Source of the DNA: Lepas anatifera
Lineage: Eukaryota; Arthropoda; Thecostraca; Lepadidae
Assembly: GCA_034440635.1 (NCBI GenBank)
Contig: JAOTON010001354.1
Coordinates: 496,001-560,000 of the forward strand
Reading direction: 5' to 3'
DNA: 64,000 nucleotides
Below, in pieces: positions 47,601 through 60,384 of this stretch. Positions within the stretch are counted from its first letter, which is position 1, and every line of letters begins with the position of its first letter. The notes below the pieces were generated by a model. That model did not search any database, had not been told where the DNA came from, and saw only the letters and a program-made list of their open reading frames with translations. Made by a program: the position numbers and the translations under genes.

Positions 47601-49249
47601 CGACTTGAGACGCCGCCAAACGGCCGGCCACAAAAACCCAGGGAAACCGACGCGTTTGCGCCGATTCGACCGAGTTATCGTGCAGCGCCTGTGATCGCCG
47701 GCGGGCGGCACGCCACGCACGCGCCGACGGCGACGCTGCCGTCGGCGGCGACGCGACGTGTGCCACGCGCAGGACAGGCCCAGATGCTGGTATTTCGAGT
47801 CAGGGCCGCCGCCGCGGTGTTCATCAGCTCTGCAGGGACAATGCAGGCGACGGCAGGGTTGATGAGTGCTGGACTGAAAATAAACAGAGGTGTGGCAATC
47901 GCCCAGGGAACTGTCGCGGCCATCCATCTTGGCTTCACGGGTGCGCCACGTCTGCCGCCGCCGCCGCTGACGACAAACGTGGCGCTGTTCGCTGCCGCGG
48001 CTGCCACCCAGCTGACAAATGTCGAATGGAGCCGGTCGCTGGCACACTCGGCTCACAGAGAGAGGCGACATCATCTGCTGCAGGAATTCTGCTGCCTGAC
48101 ACATTGCAGCGCAGGAGTTATAAACGAGATGGGACGAGTATCGCTTGACGGCAAAGCCAAGCCACACAACGACCCGCTCGGAATCGGGGACTGGCATACC
48201 TCTCTTGGAACTGATTTCGAAAAAGATGGAATAGATGTGTTGTCTTCACCGGAAGTACTCGATGATTCAAATCGTATCAACGTTGCACCACCAATCCCAT
48301 GTGCGAGCTTCCATCGAGCCTGACACCCCCCACTGAGAACAAGAAAACAGAAAAGGACGTATCCCAGCCGGAGCAAGGAAGCCGGATCGACATAGCTCAT
48401 CTGGAGGAGCCGGCTATTCGGCAGTCTGGATGGTCTGCAGCGAGGTCACCAAGGGGGCGCACAAAAAGCCACCCAGTTCACTTGAACACCGCGACCGTTG
48501 TTGGCTGACATAAGACTCTGGCGGCAGGATATTTGCATAAAACGGCGCCACGTCTCCCCGCCGATATGTGTCCAAACACTTGTTTTATGTAAAAACAAAG
48601 CCCCTCTCGATGTGAATGGAAAGCTGTCCTTCCAAACCAGTCAGATATGTGACACCCTTTTAAGCCATCTGCATAATCCGGCTGGTTGGACCGTGATGTG
48701 GCAGACACTTCTGCGCGATAAGACGTTTCAATGTGAAATGCAGGAGATGGCTGTGCATTGTGGCCCGATTCCCGGCGCACTTCCAAGGTCAGGAAGTTCC
48801 TTGCAGCCCGGATGATGGCTGTTAAGAACAATGTGAGCTAGAAACATGCTGCCAACCGTGGACTGAACCAAAGGCAGCTGGATTTTCTTGTCACCATGGG
48901 GACAATGCCGGGATTCGTGCTTGTTGTTTTATCTAAAATGGCCGAAAGAGACGAGAAAAATATTAATGGAATCCCTGAGACTTTTTGGTGCGTATCCAAC
49001 ATTCAACAAAACAAAATTGATGCTTCTCCTGATTAAGAGGTCTGAATGGCAAAGCTAGCCTTTATGTCTCTTGCCTGAACTTTATAAAAAAGCTGGGGCA
49101 TTAATGTGAATGTCACTGCCTCGATATGCAGGATAATTACCCAGCCCATTGCAATGCCGATGCATCGGGAGCACCATCAGCGTTAAGGAGTGGAGGCCCA
49201 TTGCACGGAAAACAAGCCTTTGCTGCAGAACAGAGGTCTGTGTTAAGAA
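44671..49249. other. GC-rich non-coding region with long but unconvincing open frames
   Basis: The plus frame 47394-48323 (309 codons) is the longest ATG-started frame in the window outside the 26-bp minisatellite, but it is Ala/Arg/Pro-rich, crosses a very CpG-rich stretch, and has 230- and 110-codon frames opposite it. The 44969-45550 frame is similar. No domains, signal peptides or splice structure were recognised, so none is called as a gene. Confidence 0.35.
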
Positions 49250-50140
49250 CATCAATATAAGTTGTGCGCAGTAAATTTATGAAAAAAGCAATATAAATTC
49301 CTGACAGCTAATTCCGTGCAAAAAACCGAGCTAATAATTTCCCATTAATGAGTTACGGGACAATTAGCTACAGCGCTCCAACAAGGAACCAGCATTCCCC
49401 AAAGCTGTAAAGTCCAGCATTTGCATAGTGCCGCGGTGCAATATTCCAAGCGCATCATTTGAATCGGAGTCGTGCACCGCGCCGGGCCGGCCGGGATAAG
49501 GCAGAGCACAGAGCGCTGGGAGTGCAGAGCCATCGTGAGACTTCCCGCGGAGGCCAGAGACATCGGATCCCTGCACAGTCGTGTCAAATCTGGCGGTGAT
49601 CGCGGCGCCAAATTTATCACCCTTCCTTTGCAGAGTTTTGAGAGTGCTCGCGGACGATTTACAACAGCCTTGTTAGGACGGCGTGGTCCGGCTCACATGA
49701 GCCGGCTCATAAAGCAGAAGGCCTTGCAGGACTTCATGTAGCGCCATTCAAGGGTTTCCGATGGCCGCCCTCACATATTCTGACGTCAGCGGGAGGGTGA
49801 ATAACCAACAATTCCCTGACTAACGCGCGGAAACGTGTGCTACTCAGTCAGCGCTTTATGGGAAATTTAATGTGTGACTCACAGGAGAAAAATGCAATTC
49901 TGCTCTGATGTAGAATCTTGTCACACAATCCCTGTCTCGATTCACACCCATCTATGCTGGTATACAGGGCTGGCCGTGCATGTGATCGGTAAGCAGAAGT
50001 TGGAGGTCCCCGGGCATCCCCCAAGCTGAGCCCGAGCATCCCGCCGCGGGATCAGCTTTGTAAATGAAGCTATGCATTATGCACCTCCGATCCGCCATCT
50101 GCCGACGCATCATGTATCCCGATTACATTTGGGTTTCGGA
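49250..50140. other. Mixed block with clustered homeodomain- and POU-like core words
   Basis: TAATTT, ATTAATGAG, CAATTAGC and CTAATAATTT occur within 49300-49375, and ATGCATTATGCA at about 50070. Such clusters can mark enhancers, but they are short, common words. No coding sequence is seen. Confidence 0.2.
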
Positions 50141-51617
50141 CAAAAAGGTCTTGAAACACTGTAGTGCTCAGGATATTGGCTTTGGAATCGAACAGGGTGC
50201 AGCCCACTGCTCACACTTGTAGTGTGCTTTAAATCAATATTAATACTGTGCCTTATGTGATTGCAGGACTCACAAAAGAGGCCAAGTAGGCCAAATATGG
50301 ATTTTACTGTGCGAGTGTGCCGCGAGATAGATACCTCAGATCTCGAGAGATATATAACCATGGACCTGTAAGTATTGAGAGTCTGCAGGTGCACAATGTC
50401 TCAGAAAATGGGCCAAAAGTACGTTAAGTCTAGCTGGGAAATGGAGATGAATCAGCTCCGATAAGCCGAAATGAGTCCACTGCAGATTGTTGGTTCTCAT
50501 GAGGTAAGATTTCTCTGAATGCTGCACAACAGACAAAGAGCGTACTGCTCAGGCACGAGAGCTCGCCCTCAGGCTTGCAGCGGAACCCACGTCGCGCGGC
50601 GTACTAATGAATCACGACTAACGGGAGCATCTGCCACCAGGTCACAACGAAAACCAGCCTCATAATGAAGCGACCAGCCTCATAGCTGATTGTGCAGAGG
50701 CATCCAATACTCATCTCGCACATCAACATATTATCGCTATCCAAAACATCTGAAGCCAACACCCCTCGATCAAACCTAAGTTCCACCAGAAGGGGTTAAG
50801 CCCGAGTTACCGTACGGCCAGGACGTGAGTGTAATTTGGTGCAATGCAGGCCGGCGGGTCGCAGCCGGGGCCCTGTGGGAGCAGCGCGGCCGCAGTAACC
50901 GGAGCCGTCCCAGTCTGACCTCGCTCCAGGGGTCACGTTTCGGCGCGCAGGCAGCGCCACCGTGCGGCCAGCCGAAGCACCCCGCTCCTGCCGGCGCGCC
51001 CAACTTGCGCTATTTTCGCGGAGTTTAGCAGGGATAGTGCGTTGGAAATTTTTGCAAGTGATTGAACAGACTTGAATCGTAGAAGAACCGGCCAGGCATT
51101 GTGCAGCGGTGAACCCAGACGTGAAAGTTCAAGCGGTTCCATGAGTGAGTGAGGGGTTAACTGACCCCATGCATTTCCAGAAATTCAACGAGTTAGTAAG
51201 CAGAGCCAATATCACACTTGCCCTTACGTCGATCCGCCGCTTCCCCTCTCCAGCGTAGTCGTCATAACACGCCACATACCAATGGTATTCGCAATAGCCG
51301 AGCTGCAGTCACTACCCGGTGCATTTCTCACGTTGATTCATCATCCCAGCTGGGAATCGGATCCTGCAGGGCACGCACTTCTCCCATGGACTCTGCGCTG
51401 AGGGGTGGTGCGAGCCGGCGCCGTCCCCGTGCGCCGGCCCCTGCCACGCGGTCGTGCCTGATGCTGGGAAACGGCGTCTCGGGCGTCGGAGCTGTTTGCT
51501 TTCGCTCGGAAACGCCAATAGCGCGGTGTCAGGCGGACAAGTGGGTGCATCCCGCCCAGCCGTGTGCAAGACAAATAAACGGCGGCCGGCACGGCGGGGC
51601 TGGGACTGGGCAGGGCG
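50141..51617. other. Non-coding stretch with a GC-rich block
   Basis: GC-rich from about 50820 to 51010 and from 51390 to 51610, with overlapping frames and no domain. No gene is supported. Confidence 0.35.
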
Positions 51618-51866
51618 GACCAAAACCTCAACTCGGCACAGAAAACTGACCCTCCCTGACCAGGGGCTCAGCAGGAACATGGATGGTTTCGTTGTAAAGG
51701 CTTATACGAGATTGCATTGTTATGCGTTCTGGGCGGCCCAAAAGGCCAAAACCTCAACTCAACACAGAAAACTGACCCTGCCCTGACCAGTGGCTCAGCA
51801 GGAACATGGATGGTTTCGTTGTAAAGTTATGACTTATACGAAATTACATTATCATGCGTTCTGGAA
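51618..51866. repeat. 126-bp tandem duplication
   Basis: CCAAAACCTCAACTC starts at 51620 and again at 51746. Both copies contain AGAAAACTGACCCT, GGCTCAGCAGGAACATGGAT and GGTTTCGTTGTAAAG, and both end at TGCGTTCTGG. There are few differences, so the duplication is fairly recent. Confidence 0.9.
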
Positions 51867-53774
51867 ATACATCAATATTTACACCTAGCTTTAGAATGAA
51901 ATCCTTTCACATACACGGCTGGAATTAAACGAGCCCTTTTGGTGCACCAGCCTGTAGAAACAGCATGAGTTTGCAGAGGAATGCGGGACCTGTTTGCACA
52001 ACTGACCATTGAAATTTGGGGGCATTCTCAAACCAAAACATACGAACTATTTTGTTTCGAGAAAGTGGACTGTTACCTGAGTGCTGGCCTGATCTCATTA
52101 CAACGTTACGCAATATTGCGACTACTTCCTTGGAGCCCACCAAAAATGTTCGCAGCCAAAAACTGTTCAGCACAGGGTCAAACGACGAAAAGTAAGAAAA
52201 TAAAGGAAGGGCGTCTACATGACAAAAGGCGCGTCTCTCAACAGATTGTTGAAATAGAATGGTCTGCAAAGCAGCCTTGGCTTGGTTGTTTGGCACAGAA
52301 CCCTGGAAATGAAGTCCAGAATCATGGTCACTATTTATATTTCTTCAGGAGACATGGCAGAGATTGTACGATTCTCAAATCCTGCACATGAACCACGTGA
52401 AAGACTTTGAGCTAGAGAAGGGAAATGACGGAGGCTAGAGGAAAGGTTTTTCCGTACACAGCTCATGCCTCTCGTGACTTGTCAAATTCAGTCAACCATG
52501 ATGGTTGGCCTGCATAAGCATGAATGCACTTCTGTCGGAACAGGCTGTACATGTCTGCCTACTCCATATGTCTTAAGGTCCATTATTATTGCAAACAAGT
52601 TGTTATTTTGATTGCATTGAAACAATGATGGCATTTGGTTTAAAGATCTAGAAGAGCTCGCTCTATATAAAGTAATTTCTAGTTTCTGTTAGCTAGAAAC
52701 AAGATGTTTTTTGGAAATTTAAAGACTAGCAAACCAAGATCACACAACATATATTTTCCATTCACCTTCAAAGAATAGGAAGTTCTCGAAACGGAACATC
52801 CTAAGCTTTTTAAAACATTTTAAAACTTAAAACTTGCAGACTGGGCTGAAAGGAGGCAAACAATAACGTTTACAACCCCTGAAGCGCATGAGTCTTAGCT
52901 TCTATCCTAACCTAAGTCTATGAAATTAGATAACATCTGACATATTAGCACATGTGCACAGAAGGAAACGAATCTTCCAGGCCTCTTGATCCCGGGCTCA
53001 GAGAACTAACCAGAATAATCCCTACTGTAATGCAAATTTCAATTAAAGCTAAATCTCCCACCGTCGAGTCCCACTGCAAACGGTAATTCCAGCAGGGTCG
53101 TCCGACCAGCCTGCAGTGCCATTACTGGCCAGCAGAGGCGGCAGCAGCGACAGAGGCGGCACGTGACACGTCCCGGGGTCACCTGTACCGCGCCACGTCT
53201 GCCGCGCTGCCGCCAAAGTGGCGCAACGCGGCCATCAGACAAACCAAATTAACGCGGCCAACAGCCGGGCCCAATTCTTGTAACAGTATAGTTTGATTTA
53301 TTGTCCTAATTGAAGCCGCGTGAAATGAGTTTTGCGGTGAATCCACTTCCACCGTCGCGGCAGCGGCGCTGCGGTACCGCCAAGTCAAAAGTCACGCGCA
53401 CAGCTATTTCGGAAAGATTAGAAAATAAGTATGCTGTGAACGCGGCGACAGCGTGTGTTGTTGCGGCCCGGCGCGGGGTCGGCGTGCTGCTGACCCTCGA
53501 CCGGCGGGGTCGCTACCGCGGGAGCCGCGCGCCGCAGTTCCCAGCAGAGAGCGTCGAAACAAAGCCGCCGACGGCGACGACGGCGACGGTGAGGTGAGGC
53601 GCAGCCCGCCCGCGGAACTCGTCCGGGATCGCGCAGCCGCGCCTCCGGCACTGGGACAGCTCACGGCGAGCGGGACGGGGCGGTCCCGGCTTTAATTTGA
53701 TTAAAGGTCCAACGGAAAATCAGACACTAAAGCTGACCTTCCACGGGAACCCTAGTACTCAAGTATATCAGCAA
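51867..53774. other. Non-coding stretch
   Basis: AT-rich to about 53.0 kb, then a CpG-rich block at 53050-53690 whose frames are low-complexity on both strands. No supported exon. Confidence 0.35.
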
Positions 53775-53960
53775 CAGTGACATAGCGAAAGTGCATTGGA
53801 TCCCCCAGGTACTAACCCGGGTTTAAATCCCGAGTGGCGATACTGAATGACTTCCTAATCCCCCAACACACCCTTCCAATACAAGGACAGCTGGAGACAC
53901 CACGTGACCTCAGAAGCTGGTACATCATAAAGCCCCCCAGGCAGCTAACCCCACGTCATC
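53775..53960 (+). mobile_element. tRNA-derived SINE-like copy
   Basis: An A-box-like TAGCGAAAGTGCATTGG lies near 53783 and a B-box GGTTTAAATCCCGAG at 53820. The body has CCTTCCAATAC, a CACCACGTGACCTCAGAAGC segment and a CATAAAGCCCC end. The B-box, body and end are shared with the 18759-18916 copy. No target duplication could be fixed. Confidence 0.6.
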
Positions 53961-54414
53961 GGCAGGGGACTCCCTCACCCCAAACCTCCCCACACGCGGG
54001 GGTGCGCGGAGCCGCGGCAGTGGACGGCGGCCGCGCGGCGGCGGTAATGTAGACGTCATCGGCGCCGCACAGTGCGACACCTGTCAACGTAATGGAAGAG
54101 TCTGCGATGGCGGTACGATGAAGGCGGGCCCGCCGCCGCAGCCGCAGCTGTAAGGCGCAGGGTACAGCAGGCGGGAGCTTGCGAGATTACCTGCTCACGG
54201 TCAGCTACTGCGGATACTGATCGTACACGCCTCATCGGGAAGAGGAGGCTTGAGTCTGAGTCCCTTTTCATCTGATGATATGATTTAAGATGTTCTTCTC
54301 TAGGGACGTAATGAGCAGATGGTGTGGAAGAAATATATCATTTAGCCTACTTCTTAATGATACAGCTGAGTTGTGGCTCCCCTCTTTGCAGCTTGGTCTG
54401 GCGCAAAATGCACT

Positions 54415-54482
54415 AGACATAGCGAAAGTGCAGCGAGTCTGACAGTAGGCAGCATTGATTTCGATCGTACATCTGAAAAAAA
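54415..54482 (+). mobile_element. Possible SINE head fragment
   Basis: GACATAGCGAAAGTGCA at 54415 repeats the first part of the SINE at 53775 exactly over 17 bases. A B-box-like GATTTCGATCG follows about 45 bp later. The rest does not match. Confidence 0.4.
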
Positions 54483-57400
54483 CTTCGGATGACAAGCTAG
54501 AGTTGGCTCACCGGGTGATCACGCATCGGGGCTTCTTACATATAGTTACGCTCACTTCCGCGTGCTGTGTGGTTCTCAAAGAATATCTATCCCTCGAAAA
54601 GCTTTCCCTTTCTCCTGAAGTTTCATAAAAACTGTTGATACACAAAGCTCCACCCAAGATGAAATCACTGATCAATTGGGCTGCAACAACAGCACTAAAA
54701 AATTATCACACTTACAATAGAGTTCCGGGTTTTACAGGTCATCTTATTCTTTACTGCGTTGAAGTAGGCACGGAACAAATTGAAATAATGTACGTGATAA
54801 AACAGGACCTGTTTTGATGAGACAGCCAGATTAAGCTCGTTGAACTGATTTAATAATCATCTATTGAAAGAGTGGCACTGTTTAACGATCTCATTTCTTT
54901 GTCTGTGCAGGGAACGGAAATTCTTCGGATAGATGTATCCCACGGTGTCGGCCCGTTTTCGTGGCCGAGCCTCCTAACGTTAACTTTCCATTTTGCTCTT
55001 TCTGCCCTTCGTGCCGCAAATGGCTCGTCTGTAGAGCTACGGCGAACCACTGACAAAATACACGCGGAAGGAGCGTCTGCCGGGGCCTGGAGGGCGTGCA
55101 AGGTGCTCGGACCACTCACCCACCGCCCGCCAAACTGCCCGTATAATGCGCCAGCGTTTACGGCGCTGCAAGAAAGAGCGATGCGGGCCGCTCCAAACGC
55201 CAATTTGCAATGCAATTATTCCAAATGGATGCGAGCGGCCGCATTTTGGGCTGAATTATGCACAGTGTGCAGACTCTGGGGCAGCCAGGTCGCAACTGGG
55301 CCGGCTCATGGTGTTAAGCCGGGCGCCAGGATACATCATGGCCTCAGACTAATGCAGTCGGCCTGGGTCTTCGGGTCTGATCCAACTGGGACCTGTTCAG
55401 AAGCCAGCTCGGCTGAATCTCCTTACGCTGGAATAATCAGAGCCTTTGTTTTTTTAACACTGCAGCGAAACTGGCTTTGTTGTCTTGGACATTGCTCAGC
55501 AAAGGCGATTCGCTGAAATAGATATGGCTGGACCGGTCCGAGAGCGAACATGCATATCGTTATCGATCAGGAACATTGTTTCACCCGACCTTGCTATTGT
55601 CAATGCTTTCTAGTCTCAACCGAATCCCATGGGCTTTAGTAGGTCCGGGGTAACCTTTCCGCCTGGTCAATAAAGTATGACGCTCTTACAGCAATCAGGC
55701 AGTATTGAAAATTACAAGGATCAAGCTACCAAATTTCGAAAAGCCAACAAAGCACTTGATCCAGTTATAACTTGACATTACAATGGATGTTCACTGATTC
55801 GCCTTGATACAGCAGAAGACAAATTCCATTCCTTGCCAACTGAATGCTGAAATAAATGCGCACCCTCTGGCACAACAATGAAGCTGATTTCTCTGGACAT
55901 ACCGGTTGCAAAGCTCACTAAATTATGGTAGGGAGCGGGTCTGCATACGACATTTGGACTAGCAAGGCCCCCGAATATGGAAGCCATTTAACACTTGCAG
56001 TTCCAAGCCAAGAGCTTTCGAGCAACCGAAGCTTTCAAACACCGGAGCGAGTATATGCAGGTGAGCCGGCGTTACATTAATTTTGATGATAATTCAACTT
56101 TGAAAAGTGAATGAAAGCAAATTCGCCATAACTGCTCCCTTTTTTAGTACGAAACAGTCCTAGATTCGCGAAAAGAAATAACAGAGGGTTAGCTTATGAT
56201 GCATCAACAGAATGTTTTTTTAATTTTCGCTTTGTTCATTGCCCCGCTCAATTTACAACAATTTGAACAGTTCATTCATTCTGAGGCACCGACATTTGTG
56301 CACAAAAGGGAGAAACTATGCATATTGCATAGCGTGGTTTAAAACCATTCAGGGTCAAACCAAAATTGCTGCAACAACCATTGCACGACAGGCACGGTGA
56401 ACCCTACCCTCGCAAAATCAGCGACTAAATGCACATGGCAGGAGCAATGACATGAAAACCCTCAGCCAGCCCGGAGCGAGCGCCTCTCTGGCGAGGTGTG
56501 CTAGCCCTGGGTTTCCGCTGATGCTGCCAGCGGGCGGCAGCTCGGTGCTGAGGCCGGTTGCGTGCCGGCGCCCACTGTGGGGCGCTCCAGCGCTCTGCAA
56601 TGGTCCGCCAGACGGCCAGACAGTCCGCCGTAGCCCAAGGCGCACACCGCCCGCCCCTCACACATTATTAAATTTGGTGCAAACACCCCATGTTCTTGCA
56701 GAGAACGAGCAGATGACGGATTTTATCGGCCGAGTAACTCGCTGGCCGCCAGTGCCGTGGGATTGGCGGTGGGATGAAGTGGAGGCTGGCCTGGCCAATC
56801 CTGAGATAATGAGAAACGTACAACTAAAACTGCAGGCCAGAGCCAGCTTCACCACATGAATTTAAATAGCTGCTGCTGTAGTGGGTCAACGATCGCACAA
56901 GTGTACAGACGAAGCTACTCGTCTGCTGGAGATCATAGGCTCCCCACGTTGATAGCAGCTCACACTAGGCCTACACATATGAACTCGCCTTGGTTGGGCT
57001 ATTTGGGCTTTTGTCAATCATTTAATACGCTACATACGATTAGTTCAAAATGTGCCAAGTTTTGATCGGAACTTGGTCTCCATGGCTTTAATAGTATTTA
57101 TCTGGAGGTCTTCCGCTTTTCTAGAGGACCCTTCCCTGATTCTAGGTGGAAACATTATGTTGGTGGAACCAGCGGTGGATTCAACATTGTCCTACAGGAA
57201 AACAGCCATCAGAGGTGCAGCTCTTGGGGTCAATGGGTGATGTTACTCTTTAAAGGGGCATACCAGGCTATTTTTTACTGATTTAATTTTATTCTAGTGC
57301 TCAATTGCTGGCTATTAACACCTCATAAATAGTTCTACTTATACCCCCAAACAAGCAGCCCAGGCTGTCGTCGGGTTGTTCGATGGGTACCGTTAGCCTC

Positions 57401-57614
57401 AGCAGTTGCCCTCAGTCTTGAACAAGGTATGTATGTGCATTCTGCTGCGCCGGGATGCTGGGATACGGGGGATGCCGCCCTTTCTACTCTAGATGAAGGG
57501 GCATCCGCTGCAGCTCCTGGATCAGCTCCCGACCGGGTTCACAATTAGTCAAACAATGACTATATCATGAATTTTAGCCCACATTAGAATCGATATAAAA
57601 TACCAAATGATGTT
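54483..57614. other. Non-coding stretch
   Basis: A 214-codon plus frame (54872-55516) covers a GC-rich patch but shows no recognisable domain, and a 121-codon frame lies opposite it, so it is not called. The GC-rich patch at 56460-56660 is similar. The rest is AT-rich. Confidence 0.35.
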
Positions 57615-57618
57615 TTAA

Positions 57619-58794
57619 CCTTCGCCCAAGTGGGGGTCTTTTAGACCCCCTCGGGTTTTTCCAAATTATAAAAAGCGGCGGCGCGCGCCAAACTGGTCTA
57701 GCTGTTTCTTCATCATTTTTACATCTTTCCTGAAAATTTTTGCTCAAGGTCATATCAGGTCAAATCACCAGGCCATGTGAAGTGACCTCACCTCAAAAAT
57801 GCTTAGGACTGCATAACTAAAAGAAGGGTTGATCGATCAAATTGAAACTCATACCAGATATTGGGCCCACCAGGAGCTAAAACATTTGTTCCGGGATTTT
57901 TAATATTGGTGACCTAAGGTTATGTGCCGAGCATGACCTCCCCATGGTCAATACATGGGGAAAATCACGAAATGAGCTTTTCTCAGTAAGTAAGGATGGA
58001 ATCAACTTCAAATATCGGTTACGACTTGCTCTTAGCCTATTTCTGAAGTTGATGCCAAACATTTTGAATTGTGACCTTTAAAAGGTCACCTTAGGTCAAA
58101 TAAGCATTTTTTGGTGCTTTACTATATAAATTTTGAATGAACAAAGATATAACTTTATTTTGTCACCAGAGTGTTTGTATAGTCACTGCAAGTCAAATTA
58201 TATTCATCATGACTATACTAGGTCAAGTTGGATCAGACCGTTGACCTGGGTTAGGTCAAATTCTTAAATGTGACCTGGGATAGCAATATTATATATGATT
58301 CGATTTGTATTGACGAGAGGATTGCACTGGTGCATCAACTATGGCTGTATCTTGTTTGGTTTGGAAGTCATTAGCGAAAAAGGAAACGCTCTTATTCATG
58401 GGTGTCTATGGACTTTCCGAAGAATATGCGCAATATTCAGTGACCTGTAGCTCCCTAGGCTTTGACCTGACACGAAAATAAATGCCACTTTAATGAAAGA
58501 GAAACTCAAGAGCTTTCGAATGGTGTTAAAAATGTTTCTAGCTATCATAGTTTCTGAGATATATTGGGTTTTCTTAGAACACATCATATTAGCGATTTTG
58601 ACCTATTTTGACCTCTGGTGACTTTGATATTGTCCTGACAAGAAAAATGACCCAAGTATTTTCTATATGATTTTTGAAGAGCTTTTGATTGCCGTTTTGC
58701 ACTTGTTCTAGCTCTCTTAGTTTTTGAGATCGTGGGGGTCTTTTTAGCCCCCCACCAGGGCGAAGGTGGCTCGTACCCGCCACCGGGGCAAGGG
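57619..58794 (-). mobile_element. TTAA-flanked piggyBac-like non-autonomous element, copy 2
   Basis: This is the same 1.15-1.18 kb element as copy 1, inserted in the opposite orientation. TTAA lies at 57615-57618 and 58795-58798, followed by CCTTCGCCC on the left and preceded by CCGGGGCAAGGG on the right. The TGACCT set at 58599-58624 repeats, on the other strand, the DR4 arrangement of copy 1. It has no coding capacity. High similarity to copy 1 along the full length implies the same source element. Confidence 0.85.
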
Positions 58795-58973
58795 TTAAAT
58801 AAGGCAAAGTAATAGTATTCAACCACGTAAACAAACAGTAGCCTTACATGACTAAATGACTTATTAAGCTAGATTCAGAAAACAGCACGCATGTGCTTAG
58901 AATAGAGACAGAATGCGTGAATGAGCATAAAGTTCTCGGTTTCGAGCAGGCAACAGCTAAGGCAGTGGTACAC

Positions 58974-59090
58974 AATGTAAACCAGAAGACTGGTAATGTA
59001 CAGAATGTAAAGAGGGGGACTGGTGCTGTACAAAATGCAAAGTGGAATGCTGGTACTGTAGAAAATGTAAAGCAGAAGGCTAGTACTAGC
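58974..59090 (+). repeat. 30-bp minisatellite, about four copies
   Basis: Units start with AATGTAAA or AATGCAAA at 58974, 59004, 59034 and 59064 and share CTGGTRMTGTA. The 30-bp period gives a 10-residue periodic plus frame (VQNVKRGTGA-like), within a 68-codon open frame from 58893. A degenerate earlier unit may begin at about 58945. Confidence 0.85.
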
Positions 59091-59364
59091 CATTGCTGAT
59101 TTGTTTTCCAAACAAATCTTGCATGCAGTGGAAAACGAAAAGAAGAAGTAAAGGACAAGAGTTGGCATTTGTACTCAAAATGTACCAGGGATTATCTGCC
59201 ATACACTTTCTTGAAAAAGAGAAGAATCGCCCTGAATTTTGATCTTTCTATTTGTCTTCCAATAAGGGCCCTGTACATTGTAAACCTGATCTTGCCATAC
59301 AGCGTTTTGGCGACGATATTATTACAATATACGGCACGAAATACATCAGAAGTAAACGCATTAA

Positions 59365-60380
59365 CCCTCGCCCCACCGGGGCCATCGATGGCCCACCTAA
59401 GGTTTTCCGGGATAGCAGAAAACGACGAGGTGCAGCACCGCGGTTGAGGGCTCTACCTCTCACTGCATCATTTTCCCATAATCCCTGAAATTTTTACCCC
59501 GGGTCACCCAAGGTCAGGTCACCAGACGAGGTCAACAAAGGTCACCTCACTTCAACTTTAGAGCTCTGTAAGAGCTATATTTCAAAGTCAATCGATTTGA
59601 AACTTCCTACACTTCATGACCCCTCCAGGGTCTACAAGGTGTATATCCGGCATTTTTCGATTTCGTGCCTGAGGTCAGGTCACCGGGCGACCTCTCCCAT
59701 TGGAAAAGCATGGGGAAAAGCTATTTCATGCTATAAAAGTCACAAAAATGATTGCAAATACTCAGACTGCTCAGAACAACGTTTTTGGACACCCTTTCAC
59801 GGATCCCAGGGGTCATATTTGCCCTTTGACTTTTCCAAGGTCATCCAAGGTCACCAGAGGTCAAAAACAGTATTTTGACAATAACTTTTGACCTAATTGA
59901 GCTAGAGCGGTGAAACAAACACCATCGTGTTTGTCTTGTCACTGGCTTTCATTTGCTATACGGCAAGGTTACTTTTTGACCTTTGGTGACCTCAGGTCAT
60001 ATTAGGTCACGAGGTGACCTCTGGCGGTCAAACCACTGGCGGGAGGTCTTTACTTTCCACATAGCGGAAAAAGTACTGGCAATTTGCTATCAAATGTACT
60101 TTACCAGGCCTCAATAGCTCTAATGACATAAGAGTTATGCCCAGTTTGCTTAATCATTGCATATTTGAGTGAAAATAGCCGATCTTGACCTAATTTGACC
60201 CCTGGACGTCAAACCATTGACCTGAGCACTAAAACATGCGAAGTAATTTCTTACTGAATTCACGCGAGCTTTCTATTGCACTTTGCATATTTGCGCTAAC
60301 GCCCATATTTTCGGAGTTAGAGGAGGCCATCGATGGCCCCGGTGGGGTGAAGGTGGCGCCGGACCCCGGTGGGGCGCGGG
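59365..60380. mobile_element. TTAA-flanked piggyBac-like non-autonomous element, copy 4 (second subfamily)
   Basis: TTAA lies at 59361-59364 and 60381-60384. The ends are CCCTCGCCCCACCGGGG (left) and CCCCGGTGGGGCGCGGG (right), nearly perfect inverted repeats. A second inverted pair, GGCCATCGATGGCC, lies just inside. The interior is AT-rich and packed with AGGTCA/TGACCT. Three AGGTCA sites at 59838-59863 form two consecutive DR4 repeats. There is no transposase frame. Confidence 0.85.
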
Positions 60381-60384
60381 TTAA

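Noticed and set aside
47394..48323. 309-codon plus-strand frame as a gene
   Set aside because: Low-complexity Ala/Arg/Pro composition in CpG-rich DNA, long open frames on the opposite strand, and no recognisable domain.
54872..55516. 214-codon plus-strand frame as a gene
   Set aside because: No domain or signal recognised, and an overlapping minus-strand frame of 121 codons exists. A frame of this length is expected by chance in GC-rich DNA.
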